Positions 35,501-42,584 of a stretch of DNA of 64,000 nucleotides are shown here, in pieces (position 1 is the stretch's first letter; every line of letters starts with the position of its first letter). The position numbers were made by a program, and so were the translations under genes. The notes beneath the pieces are model-generated. The model did no database searches. It saw only the letters and a program-made list of their open reading frames with translations, and was not told where the DNA came from. The stretch is from JALOOX01 sp964557955 (GTDB taxonomy: Bacteria > Desulfobacterota > Syntrophobacteria > Syntrophobacterales > Syntrophobacteraceae): NCBI GenBank assembly GCA_964557955.1, contig CAZLCS010000034.1:1-64000 (forward strand), given 5' to 3'.

Positions 35501-36211
35501 GAGAATGGATGCGACCTCGGGGCGGGCGGCAGGCCAGGTGGCTGCCAGGTCCGCGACGGCACCGGCCAGTGCTTCCAGCGATTCAATGAGCTCTGATTCG
35601 ACGGACGAGGAGACCTCCGGGATCATGCGCACTCCAGGATGGCGCATGGCATCGGTGGTGAGATCCAGCAAGGACCGGGGGGTGAGGTCCCTGAAGAGCA
35701 GGTAATGGACCAGCCGCGAGGATGCGTCGTAGAAGCGCCGGCGCCAGAAATCCTGTATGACCTCCTGTCTGAGGTCGTCCTGGGTCGTGATGAGCTCGGT
35801 GTCGAAAAGACACCCTGATTCGAATGCGTTTTCGGAGAGGATGCGCTGACAGAAGCCGTGGATCGTATAGATGGCCGCCTCGTCGACATTGCGCAGAGCG
35901 TCGGTGACGGCCGAAAGAGCCTCTTCCTCGGGAATGCCTTTCTGAAGGAGCGCCGACAGCTGAACGTCCGCACCACCCAGCCCGAGCAGGGAATCCAGTG
36001 CCTCCTGGAGCCTTCTGCGGATCCGCTCGCGGAGCTCCTTGGTGGCCGCTTCGGTAAAGGTCACGACGAGAACCTGGTCGGGCTTCAGGCGCCGCTCGAC
36101 GATGAAACGCAGGTAGAGCCCGGCGATGGTGAAGGTTTTCCCTGTTCCGGCGCTGGCCTCGATGAGGTGGGAGCCGTCCAGGGGGCACGATGCGAGGTCA
36201 AAAGGTTCCAT
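32504..36211 (-). CDS. recB: RecBCD beta subunit (3'-5' helicase and nuclease)
   Basis: RecB (1235 aa) unwinds and degrades double-strand ends and loads RecA. N-terminal UvrD-type motifs: Walker A IEASAGTGKTFTI, VVTFTEAATKELRERI, Walker B LIDEFQDTDAVQY, IGDPKQAIYAFRGAD, and VTIHRSKGLEYPVVF. The C-terminal nuclease has the metal and catalytic residues in FIDLIFRHGERFYLADWKSN. ATG 36211 lies 7 nt after the recC stop and gives MEPFDLASCPLDGSHLIEA; upstream in-frame starts would overlap recC. All essential motifs are intact. Confidence 0.95.
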   Translation of the reverse strand: MEPFDLASCPLDGSHLIEASAGTGKTFTIAGLYLRFIVERRLKPDQVLVVTFTEAATKELRERIRRRLQEALDSLLGLGGADVQLSALLQKGIPEEEALSAVTDALRNVDEAAIYTIHGFCQRILSENAFESGCLFDTELITTQDDLRQEVIQDFWRRRFYDASSRLVHYLLFRDLTPRSLLDLTTDAMRHPGVRMIPEVSSSVESELIESLEALAGAVADLAATWPAARPEVASILLDPALNARSYGNTKNKEGDAGPSPREAKVEAILQAMDLYLAARNPECPLPIPRELNLLTVDKIAASVKKGGSVADHDLFRRCREVERHAAAVEAAGSSWLVLLKRQVIDTVHRELPRRKREKNVQHFDDLLLNLKEGLERTGGDALAARVRERFHAALIDEFQDTDAVQYAIFQNLFGDAGRSLFLIGDPKQAIYAFRGADVFAYMEASRRAEHRFTLPTNWRSEPELIQAVNTLFSSHPQPFIFPEIGFQPARAPEGKKTVPLILEGKRVPPLQLWFLERSRLPDTPRIINKGDATEWLLRAVASQASELLGSSARGEARLGSEPLQESDLAVLVRTNRQARLMQRALWDLSIPSVLYSTDDVFDSHEAGELECILTAMVESQREELLRGALLTDIMGGDGTLLVQTLGDDRSWEERIDAFHSYRHTWHDQGFIRMLRLFMLRERVQERLASFPDGERRLTNLLHLAELLHQAAVDRRLAPAELLRWFSHRRDPGQRLGEEQQLRLESDEKAVRIVTIHRSKGLEYPVVFCPFTWESSRLRSRGDSVLFHDEETDRALTVDFGSPKFSLHAGAAEREILSEDMRLLYVALTRARTCCHLYWGAFNTAESSALAYLLHSQGRIQSDDIVSETEAAFKALDDSAILDQLKAIEARSGGCVQLRLLSETPGSRYERADVVTESLQCRSFGGRIDRAWRVTSFSALTAGAYVEGEPADRDEADASPSPHTGVDEDGKPPEAGAGFFAFPRGTRAGVVLHEIFEKLDFQEPDPSSLRLLVGEKLSEYGFEPSWSEAVESMIRKTLALPLGHPGKVFSLADIPMSERLMELEFTFPIARLSPSLLRDVISRVHFGDSGASREPGDFGDAPPAIDFERLSFQPVRGFVKGFIDLIFRHGERFYLADWKSNHLGSSVQDYTPEALGRTMTADQYHLQYLLYTVALDRYLARRIPDYDYERHFGEVYYFFLRGIDPEVSPTAGLFRHRPSRELVDALGSALFGGRG

Positions 36212-36218
36212 CGCGAGA

Positions 36219-39200
36219 TCAGTCCAGCTTCTGCTCATGGGACAGCAGCGGTCCAAATACGGCCAGGGCGGTCTCCTGGAAGGGAGGAGCAAAGGGATCC
36301 CGGTTTCTGAAGCAGAGCTCCATGTGTGGATCTTCCCCTTCGCGAGGCAGCCCCAGGACGGCGTTGGGGGTCCATTCGGCGCGAGCTGACTTGAGGCCGT
36401 CCCGGTCCGTTTTACCCTGTTGCACGATCGCTGCGGCGAAGGCCAGGGAGCTCTCCGGGAAGAAGGGCAGGGGCGCCGTCAATCCCTGCCAGTAGAGGTC
36501 CAGAAGCGCGGCAAGGCACACTTCCGCATCCGGCACCCGGTTGTATTGCAGTGTGGTCTGCAAGCCGAGAATCAGGCTGACCGGCGGCGGACCTTCCGGC
36601 GAAAAGTGGGCCACGAGATGTTGAATCCACAATTCCAGGCGGTCTTTGGCACGAATGCGGCCGGGACGGTAGTGAAGGAGGCCCCTGGGGGTGCGGCGGT
36701 CGATGCGGCCGCTGAGCCGGAATGTTCCCAGATCCAGGGCAGCGTCCACGGGCGGCAGCACCCCCTCGATCAGGCGGGGGGCGATCCGTTCGTAAAACGC
36801 CGTAACATGGCGGTCCAGTTGATCGAAAGTGCACATACCGACCGTTCCGTGGGGCAGCTCACCCGCAGCCCGGACCGAGGAGGCGAGATCCTCAGGCTGG
36901 CCTCCGCCGGCCGTCTTCCGGCTCAGCAGGGAACCGCTCAACCGGTAACGATCCAGACCCGCCAGCGTGAAGGTCTCCAGGTCCTCGGGGACCTGGTCCG
37001 GCGACGTCAGCTTCACCTTCAGCCGCTTCTCCAGGAAGAATTGGGAGGGATTGGAGAAGAACTGCACCAGCCGCCCCACGGAGACCTCCCGCCATTCAGG
37101 CTCCGGCTCGGGGAGTACGCCGGGAAACTTCGGATCGGGTCTTGCCCGCTCGCTGCGAAGGATCGCGGCCGCCTCGCAATTTGCCCGGGAATAACTGAAA
37201 CATCCGGCGTCACCCTTGCCTGAAAACTGGCGGGGGCTGAACGGTTGAAGCGGGTGGCGGGTGACCAGGACGTCCGGCAGGCTGCCGTCCGGGCGCTCGA
37301 AGCCTTTGGCGACGACATCCAGCAGTTCGCTCACCACCACCGAAGGAGGGAGGGGGCTGTTGTCGCGGAGGCTCTGTCCCACGAAGCTGATGATGAAGCG
37401 ATCGCGTGCCGACAAAAGGGCCTCCAGGAAGAGGTACCGGTCGTCGCTCCGCTGGGACCGGTCTCCTTTCCTCGGGGATTCCCGCATGAGGTCGAAGCCG
37501 AGCATGCGCTCCCGCCTCGGAAAGGCCTCGTCGTTCATGCCCGCGAGCCAGATGACTCGGAACGGGATGGAGCGCATGGGGAGCATCGCGCAGAACGTTA
37601 CGCCGCCGGAGAGAAATCCAGCGGCTGAACCCTCCGATTCAAAGGCGTCCCTGAGGATCGAGCGGATCACCTCGATGCCCGCAGGCTCATGGTATTCCGA
37701 CGATTCCTCCAGGGTGACGAGACTGCGCAGCTGCCTGCGGATGCCGAGGATCTCCCGTTCGGTGGAAGGGTCCGGCTCGATGGTGTGGTCCAGAATCTCC
37801 ATCAGCACGTCAGCCCATTGGGAGAGCGTCATGGGGCGCTCCATTCGCTCCGAGAAGTCAAAAAGCCGGCGGAGGAATTCCAGGAAGCCTCCGAGGGTAA
37901 CGGTCTGACTTCCCTCCAGAGGATCGTAGGGGAGGATACCCCGGAACAGGGTTCGGCCGCCGCCGGTCATGGCATACCCGAGAAGCAGCCGTTCGATGCC
38001 GGCCCTCCATGTGTTTGCGTGGTCGGCCTTCACTCCATGCCGGGTGCGGTGAGGCGCGTCCACGCCCCAGCGGATGCGCGTTTCCTTTACCCATTGTCTC
38101 ACGAGATCCAGGTCCGTCGGCGAAAGCCCGAATCGCCTCCTGACCGGGTCCTGGTCGAGAACCGAAAGAACCTGGCCGGAGGTGAAACGACTGCCCGGCA
38201 GTTCCAGGATGCTCAGGAAAGCGTCGATCACCCGGCTCTGGCGCCTGAGGGTCCGGTCGGCGATGGTGAACGGGATTCTCGTTTCCGGATCCTCGGGGGT
38301 TTCGAAGACGGCCTGGATCACGGGGGCGTAGAGGTGGATGTCAGGGGTCATTACGAGAACGTCCCGCGGCTCCAGGGTGGGATCCGCCTCGAACATGGCC
38401 AGCAGCTGATCGTGGAGGACCTCGATTTCGCGCATGGGGCTGTGGCACGAGTGGATGGCAATGGAGCAGTCCGAGCTCTGAACCGTCAGCCGGTCTCCCG
38501 GTTCGCGGTCCGGGAGCTCGAGGATGTCCGTCTGCAGGCAGTGGAGCAGGCTGTCACGCCCCGGGGCGGTGAAGGAATCGATCTCTTCGGAAGCGAACAT
38601 CCGGGCCAGGTCGAAAAAATCCCTGCCCAGTCCGCCGAGGGAGGCCAGCAACGGATGCCCCTCCTCCAGATGAAGGTGCTGAAGGTTCGAGGGTCGCTCA
38701 ACGCTTCTCCTGGCCATTCGCCCCATTTCTCTCTCGGACCGGATATCCGCCCAGTATTCCCGGCAGGGGTTCAGCAGGAAAAAATCGATGTCCGCAAACC
38801 GTGCCAGGTCCGCGAGGACCTCCATGTGGAACGGTGGCAGGGTGGAGATTCCGAAAACCGCCAGCCGGTCGGGGACCTGCGACAAATCCAGGCGAAACTG
38901 CGGGTCGGCGCAGGCGGTGTGAAAGATCTCCTTCAGGCGTGCGGCGTGGTGGACCGTTTCGCCCCGGGTCAGCTCCCGCCAGAGCTGCGCCTGCCAGTGA
39001 TCCTCCTGTCCCTCTTCCCAATTCAGGATCATCTGCGGGCGGAAGACGAGATACTGGTCAAAGAGCATGACGATGCGGCAGGAGAGCTGAAAACGCCTGA
39101 GCTGGCTCCCGTCGCGGTTGAGGTATTGCTCGATGACTCCAAAGCCGGGTCTTCCCATGCAGCCGGGTAGAAGCCCCATGATCTTCCAGGTCATGACCTC

Positions 39201-39467
39201 CCGGTCCGTTGCCCAGGGGGGGGCCTGCTCGTCGGCGAGGGAGGAGAAGATGCGGTGGATGAAAGCGTTGGGGAAGGGGAATTCCACGTTGGCGCAGACG
39301 CCCAGCCTGGCCGCCACCTGCATGGAGATCCACCGTTCCATGCCCTTGCTTTGAACGAGGACGGTCTGCTTACGGAAAGGTGATGGAGAAGACTGACCCA
39401 GGAATTCGATCAGACTCTCCGCCAGGATTTCCAGCCTGTTGCTGGTATGCAGTGTGAAACCGGCCAT
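36219..39467 (-). CDS. recC: RecBCD gamma subunit
   Basis: RecC (1082 aa) recognises Chi and splits the strands. It begins LHTSNRLEILAESLIEFLG, the standard RecC N terminus, and contains LVQSKGMERWISMQVA, FPFPNAFIHRIF and the degenerate helicase-like segments FGISTLPPFHMEVLADLA and VIWLAGMNDEAFPRRER. The nuclease-like C-terminal part is inactive, as in E. coli. First gene of the operon. The start MAGFTLHT is preferred over upstream in-frame codons that precede the conserved N terminus. Confidence 0.94.
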   Translation of the reverse strand: MAGFTLHTSNRLEILAESLIEFLGQSSPSPFRKQTVLVQSKGMERWISMQVAARLGVCANVEFPFPNAFIHRIFSSLADEQAPPWATDREVMTWKIMGLLPGCMGRPGFGVIEQYLNRDGSQLRRFQLSCRIVMLFDQYLVFRPQMILNWEEGQEDHWQAQLWRELTRGETVHHAARLKEIFHTACADPQFRLDLSQVPDRLAVFGISTLPPFHMEVLADLARFADIDFFLLNPCREYWADIRSEREMGRMARRSVERPSNLQHLHLEEGHPLLASLGGLGRDFFDLARMFASEEIDSFTAPGRDSLLHCLQTDILELPDREPGDRLTVQSSDCSIAIHSCHSPMREIEVLHDQLLAMFEADPTLEPRDVLVMTPDIHLYAPVIQAVFETPEDPETRIPFTIADRTLRRQSRVIDAFLSILELPGSRFTSGQVLSVLDQDPVRRRFGLSPTDLDLVRQWVKETRIRWGVDAPHRTRHGVKADHANTWRAGIERLLLGYAMTGGGRTLFRGILPYDPLEGSQTVTLGGFLEFLRRLFDFSERMERPMTLSQWADVLMEILDHTIEPDPSTEREILGIRRQLRSLVTLEESSEYHEPAGIEVIRSILRDAFESEGSAAGFLSGGVTFCAMLPMRSIPFRVIWLAGMNDEAFPRRERMLGFDLMRESPRKGDRSQRSDDRYLFLEALLSARDRFIISFVGQSLRDNSPLPPSVVVSELLDVVAKGFERPDGSLPDVLVTRHPLQPFSPRQFSGKGDAGCFSYSRANCEAAAILRSERARPDPKFPGVLPEPEPEWREVSVGRLVQFFSNPSQFFLEKRLKVKLTSPDQVPEDLETFTLAGLDRYRLSGSLLSRKTAGGGQPEDLASSVRAAGELPHGTVGMCTFDQLDRHVTAFYERIAPRLIEGVLPPVDAALDLGTFRLSGRIDRRTPRGLLHYRPGRIRAKDRLELWIQHLVAHFSPEGPPPVSLILGLQTTLQYNRVPDAEVCLAALLDLYWQGLTAPLPFFPESSLAFAAAIVQQGKTDRDGLKSARAEWTPNAVLGLPREGEDPHMELCFRNRDPFAPPFQETALAVFGPLLSHEQKLD

Positions 39468-39542
39468 CTTGCTCTCGGGCTGGCGTTCAGAGGGTGTTGA
39501 AACAGTCCATCTTCCAGGCGGTTGTCCGAGAATGGCCGTGTC

Positions 39543-39614
39543 GGGCGGTGATAAACCCCGCCCCTGCAAGACTGTCTCGTAATCCCATCGCAGGGGCGGG
39601 GTTTATCACCGCCC
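39543..39614. repeat. Long palindromic REP-like element, copy 1
   Basis: A perfect 25-bp inverted repeat (39543-39567 with 39590-39614) around a 22-nt spacer, upstream of recC. The arms contain GATAAACCCCGCCCC. A related, diverged element lies at 54293-54365, so this is a dispersed palindromic family and not a chance terminator. No transposase is nearby. Confidence 0.85.
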
Positions 39615-39709
39615 GCTCCTGGGCTGGTTGAGCATTCCGTGTTCTCGGGCAGCCGCCTGGTGTCACCCCCGCAAAGGATAGGGGTTCATACTCCAGATCA
39701 AACCAGGAA

Positions 39710-39725
39710 TCCCGCCTTCGCGGGA
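39710..39725. repeat. Short TCCCGC/GCGGGA hairpin repeat, possible terminator
   Basis: TCCCGC-CTTC-GCGGGA inside GGAATCCCGCCTTCGCGGGA resembles a palindromic repeat common in many genomes (ATTCCCGC...GCGGGAAT). It sits about 40 bp after the end of the small minus-strand gene at 39766 and may end that transcript. Confidence 0.5.
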
Positions 39726-39765
39726 ATGAAGCGTTGACAAAACTGAAGCCTGTTCCGACACGCTC

Positions 39766-39933
39766 TCAGAGGCGGTCCACTCTGCAGGAAAGGAGCTCCT
39801 CTTCGATGTCCGGTGTCAGGGCCTCCCGGAATTCGCTCAAGGGGTAGCGAGCGCCGCAGTCACGGCAGCGCCAGAAAACCTGACGTCAGGTACGTACCAG
39901 GGTGATTTCTTTTTCGCATTTAGGGCATTTCAA
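39766..39933 (-). CDS. Dual-CxxC small protein with in-frame TGA: candidate selenoprotein
   Basis: 55-codon gene starting at TTG (39933) after GAGGAG with 7-nt spacing. The first part reads MKCPKCEKEITLVRT, then an in-frame TGA (39886-39888), then RQVFWRCRDCGARYPLSEF and a helical tail ending CRVDRL. The two CxxC pairs form a small zinc ribbon, and the codons on both sides of the TGA are in the same frame and protein-like. Starting 13 nt after the TGA is an 8-bp hairpin matching bacterial SECIS geometry. I recall a family described as dual-CXXC small (seleno)proteins but cannot check it. If TGA is decoded as selenocysteine this is a redox protein; otherwise it is a nonsense pseudogene. Confidence 0.55.
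39850..39872 (-). promoter_or_regulatory. Bacterial SECIS-like hairpin
   Basis: On the minus strand GGCGCTGC pairs with GCGGCGCT (two wobble pairs) around the 7-nt loop CGTGACT. The loop begins 21 nt after the TGA and has G as its second base. Both agree with the reported bSECIS rule (loop 16-37 nt after UGA, a G among the first two loop bases). It was folded by eye only. Confidence 0.45.
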
Positions 39934-40108
39934 CGGGAGGCTCCTCATTCATCGGTTCCATTGGCGGCGGCAACGGCTGGAAGATGGACATATAATGGCT
40001 TTCCAGCTCATTGGCAATCGCGAATTCACACGGGCCGAAATCCCCGCCTCATGCAGGCCTTCCCTGTCGGAGCCCGAAATGCAGGCTGGCGAAGGTCTCG
40101 CTCCTCAT
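39920..40108 (-). CDS. Small ORF with in-frame TGA overlapping the dual-CxxC gene
   Basis: Reading from ATG 40108 (GGGGAAAG about 6 nt before) gives MRSETFASLHFGLRQGRPA, a TGA at 40049-40051, then GGDFGPCEFAIANELESH, and a Pro/Glu-rich tail ending at TAA 39920. The end overlaps the next start by 14 bp, a typical operon junction. Protein-like sequence (SACFAEIFRGKRC) continues upstream of the ATG to another TGA at 40148-40150. Only TGA stops interrupt it, not TAA or TAG. A 4-bp stem with a UGAAUU loop lies 20 nt after the internal TGA, weaker than for the neighbour. It is either a selenoprotein with an unusual start or a decaying gene. I do not recognise the family. Confidence 0.3.
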
Positions 40109-40208
40109 GCACCGCTTTCCCCGGAAAATCTCGGCAAAGCACGCGGATCAGGGGATTGCATTGAGGTCGTCCGGGTGCGGCGCCGGTAAGGGAAGCCGTG
40201 CCGTGCCG

Positions 40209-41429
40209 CTACCGGAAGGAGAGCCACTGGGGTTTGAAGAGGAGGGTGAGGCCGATGGCGACCAGGATGAGGCCTCCGAGGAGTCGGCTGGCCCTTGCGT
40301 ACTTCGTGCCCAGTCCCGTCATCTGGAAGGTGGTGACGGCGGCGCAGAAGATGAGGATGTCGTCCGCCATGAACACGGCGATGTAGAGCAGCAGGTAGGC
40401 GTAGTACTGCCAGATGGGCAGGGCCGTGAGCGTCAGGAGCTGTGTGTAGACCGCCGGGATTCCGGCGGAGCAGACGAACTCGATCAGGTTGACCGCGATG
40501 GCCAGCAGCGCCACTCCCACCAGCGCGGGCCACAGCCTCTCCTTCAGGGCCATGGTCTTGAGGCGTTCCAGGATTTGCCGCCGGCTGCCCGACTGGGAGA
40601 TGTGGCAGACGACCTCGGGATTGGCAAAGAAATCATAGAGGTTGTAGGCCCCGCCCCCCAGTGCCACCAGGCCGACTCCGACCCGAATCCAGACCAGCAT
40701 GCCGAAGGTGAGCAGCACGTTGAGCCAGGCCGTCATGATCATGAAGTAAACGAGCCCGGATCCGGCGAGAAACGCCAGGCCCAGAACCCAGACGCGCTTC
40801 CGGTCTTCCACGCCGAGCAGCAGTCCCAGGAGAAAGACCAGCGCCCACATGGCGCAGGGATTGAAACCGTCCAGTGCGCCGAGCACGATCGTCAGGGCCG
40901 GGAGCGACAAGCTCGCCGTCTCGACCTTGCCAAGGAGGGGCAGGGAAATCTCCTCGGGGAGGGAGGTCACGAGAACGTTCACATCGGCGTTTTCCGGGAG
41001 GGAGCCTTCAGCCAGGAGATGGCCGACGGGATCGGCGCAGTCGGCGGCCAGGCAGACGGCGATCCTGCGCTCGATTTCCGCGCCGGTCCATTCATCCCGC
41101 TGATAGCCCATGATCCCCCAGTCGCCGATCACGATGAGAGGGACGTTCGCCTGCGTCAAGTGCAGGGTTTCGATCACCCGGATGAACGCTTCCCGGCCGG
41201 CATCGTCCAGCTCTATTTCATAGTCCTTGATGACGATCCGGGGATCGTTTTCGGCAAGCCGCTGAAGGAATCGCCCGGCATCCTCGCAGTGGGGGCAGCC
41301 CTCCGCCCGAAAATAGTGTACCGTAACGGAGTGATCGAATCCCGACTGGCCGCTCACGCCTGCAGCGAAGGCCAGGAGGCTCGCCCCCACGAACAACAGC
41401 ACGCTCGCCCAGTTGCGCCGATTCAGCAT
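40209..41429 (-). CDS. Exported thioredoxin-like/CcdA-DsbD-like fusion protein
   Basis: 406-residue redox membrane protein. After a signal peptide (to about residue 27) comes a thioredoxin/glutaredoxin-like domain with active site CPHC (Cys45, Cys48). A hydrophobic DsbD/CcdA-like domain of about six helices follows from residue 165. The transmembrane Cys pair of that family appears as FNPCAMW and EFVCSAG, so a relay from cytosolic thioredoxin to the periplasmic CPHC domain is structurally complete. The order (periplasmic domain first) differs from E. coli DsbD, which has two soluble domains. GAGGGGAG precedes the ATG. It is followed on the same strand by two small TGA-interrupted genes. Confidence 0.82.
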   Translation of the reverse strand: MLNRRNWASVLLFVGASLLAFAAGVSGQSGFDHSVTVHYFRAEGCPHCEDAGRFLQRLAENDPRIVIKDYEIELDDAGREAFIRVIETLHLTQANVPLIVIGDWGIMGYQRDEWTGAEIERRIAVCLAADCADPVGHLLAEGSLPENADVNVLVTSLPEEISLPLLGKVETASLSLPALTIVLGALDGFNPCAMWALVFLLGLLLGVEDRKRVWVLGLAFLAGSGLVYFMIMTAWLNVLLTFGMLVWIRVGVGLVALGGGAYNLYDFFANPEVVCHISQSGSRRQILERLKTMALKERLWPALVGVALLAIAVNLIEFVCSAGIPAVYTQLLTLTALPIWQYYAYLLLYIAVFMADDILIFCAAVTTFQMTGLGTKYARASRLLGGLILVAIGLTLLFKPQWLSFR

Positions 41430-41560
41430 GAGCTCCCCTCGATCTGCCGGCCCACTGCGCCCATTGCTCAATAGACGTCCCCGGAAATCAACTGCAAACC
41501 CGCGCACTGACGGAGAGTCTCGTTGACGTATTCAGAACCCCAGCTCGCACCACATCGCTG

Positions 41561-42538
41561 TCACAGGATCTCCCGGATGGCGGCCATCAGCTTCTCCTCG
41601 TCGGGTATGTAGAAACGCTCGAGGGGCGGACTGACCGGGACCGGGATGTCCGGCCCCGTGACCCGCCTCAGGGGAGCCTTGAGGCTCGAAAACGCTTCCT
41701 CCATGACGACTGCTGCAACCTCTCCGGCGAAGCCTCCTGTTCGCGTCGCCTCGTGGAGCACCACCAGGCGCCCGGTCTTGCGCACTGACGCCAGCACGGT
41801 CTCCTTGTCGAGGGGCACCAGGGTCCGCAGATCCACGATCTCGACGTGGATTCCCTCCTGCTCGAGGCGGTTCGCGGCGTTCAGGGCGACCCCGAGCATC
41901 TTGGACCAGGTCACCACGGTGACGTCCTGCCCGGGCCGCTTGACGTCCGCCTTTCCAATAGGGACGAGGTGCTCCCCCTCGGGGACCGGCCCGGGGGCAA
42001 AGTAGAGCATCATGTCCTCGATGAAGATGACGGGGTTGTCGTCGCGGATGGCCGACTTGAGGAGTCCTTTGGCGTCGGCAGGGGTCGAGGGCATCACCAC
42101 CTTCAGGCCGGGGCAGTGCGCCACCCAGGCTTCCAGGTTGTGCGCGTGCTGGCAGCCGGCTCCGAACCCGGCTCCGCTTTTCATGCGGACGACCAGAGGA
42201 AAGGTGGATTTGCCACCGGAGAGGTATCTCAGTTTCGCGGCATGGTTCACGATCATGTCCGAGGCCAGCGTGAAGAATGGGTTGAACATGATCTCCACCA
42301 CGGGCCTGAGCCCTGCTGCCGCCGCCCCCACGGCGAGCCCCGCGATGGCGGCCTCGGAAACCGGGGTGTCCTTGACCCGCTTCGGACCGAATTCGTTGAG
42401 CAAACCCGCCGTGGGAAGCATGGGGTTGTCATGAATGCTCACCCCGACCCCTTCCCCGGCAATGAAAACGCCGTCGTCCCGAATCATCTCTTCCCGGAGG
42501 GCTTGATGGACGGCCTGGCCCATTCCCAGCTGCTGCAT
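41561..42538 (-). CDS. 2-oxoacid/acetoin dehydrogenase E1 component, beta subunit
   Basis: Transketolase-like beta subunit (325 aa) of a thiamine-diphosphate E1. It begins MQQLGMGQAVHQALREEM, with FIAGEGVGV (TPP aminopyrimidine Glu region), FGPKRVKDTPVSEAAIAGLAVGAA and IVDLRTLVPLDKETVLASV, all hallmarks of PdhB/AcoB/BkdB. It follows the alpha gene by 46 bp, with AAAGGAG before the start. No lipoyl E2 or E3 gene is adjacent. Substrate (pyruvate, acetoin or branched-chain oxoacid) cannot be fixed; the closest impression is acetoin dehydrogenase. Confidence 0.88.
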   Translation of the reverse strand: MQQLGMGQAVHQALREEMIRDDGVFIAGEGVGVSIHDNPMLPTAGLLNEFGPKRVKDTPVSEAAIAGLAVGAAAAGLRPVVEIMFNPFFTLASDMIVNHAAKLRYLSGGKSTFPLVVRMKSGAGFGAGCQHAHNLEAWVAHCPGLKVVMPSTPADAKGLLKSAIRDDNPVIFIEDMMLYFAPGPVPEGEHLVPIGKADVKRPGQDVTVVTWSKMLGVALNAANRLEQEGIHVEIVDLRTLVPLDKETVLASVRKTGRLVVLHEATRTGGFAGEVAAVVMEEAFSSLKAPLRRVTGPDIPVPVSPPLERFYIPDEEKLMAAIREIL

Positions 42539-42584
42539 GATGTTCCACTCCTTTCCTTGACGATCGAACGGCGATCGAACGGAT

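Noticed and set aside
39886..39888. Simple sequencing error as explanation of the TGA in the dual-CxxC gene
   Set aside because: Cannot be excluded from one sequence, but both flanking parts stay in one frame (a substitution, not an indel), a SECIS-like hairpin follows, and the neighbouring ORF also has only TGA interruptions; retained as a finding with moderate confidence.
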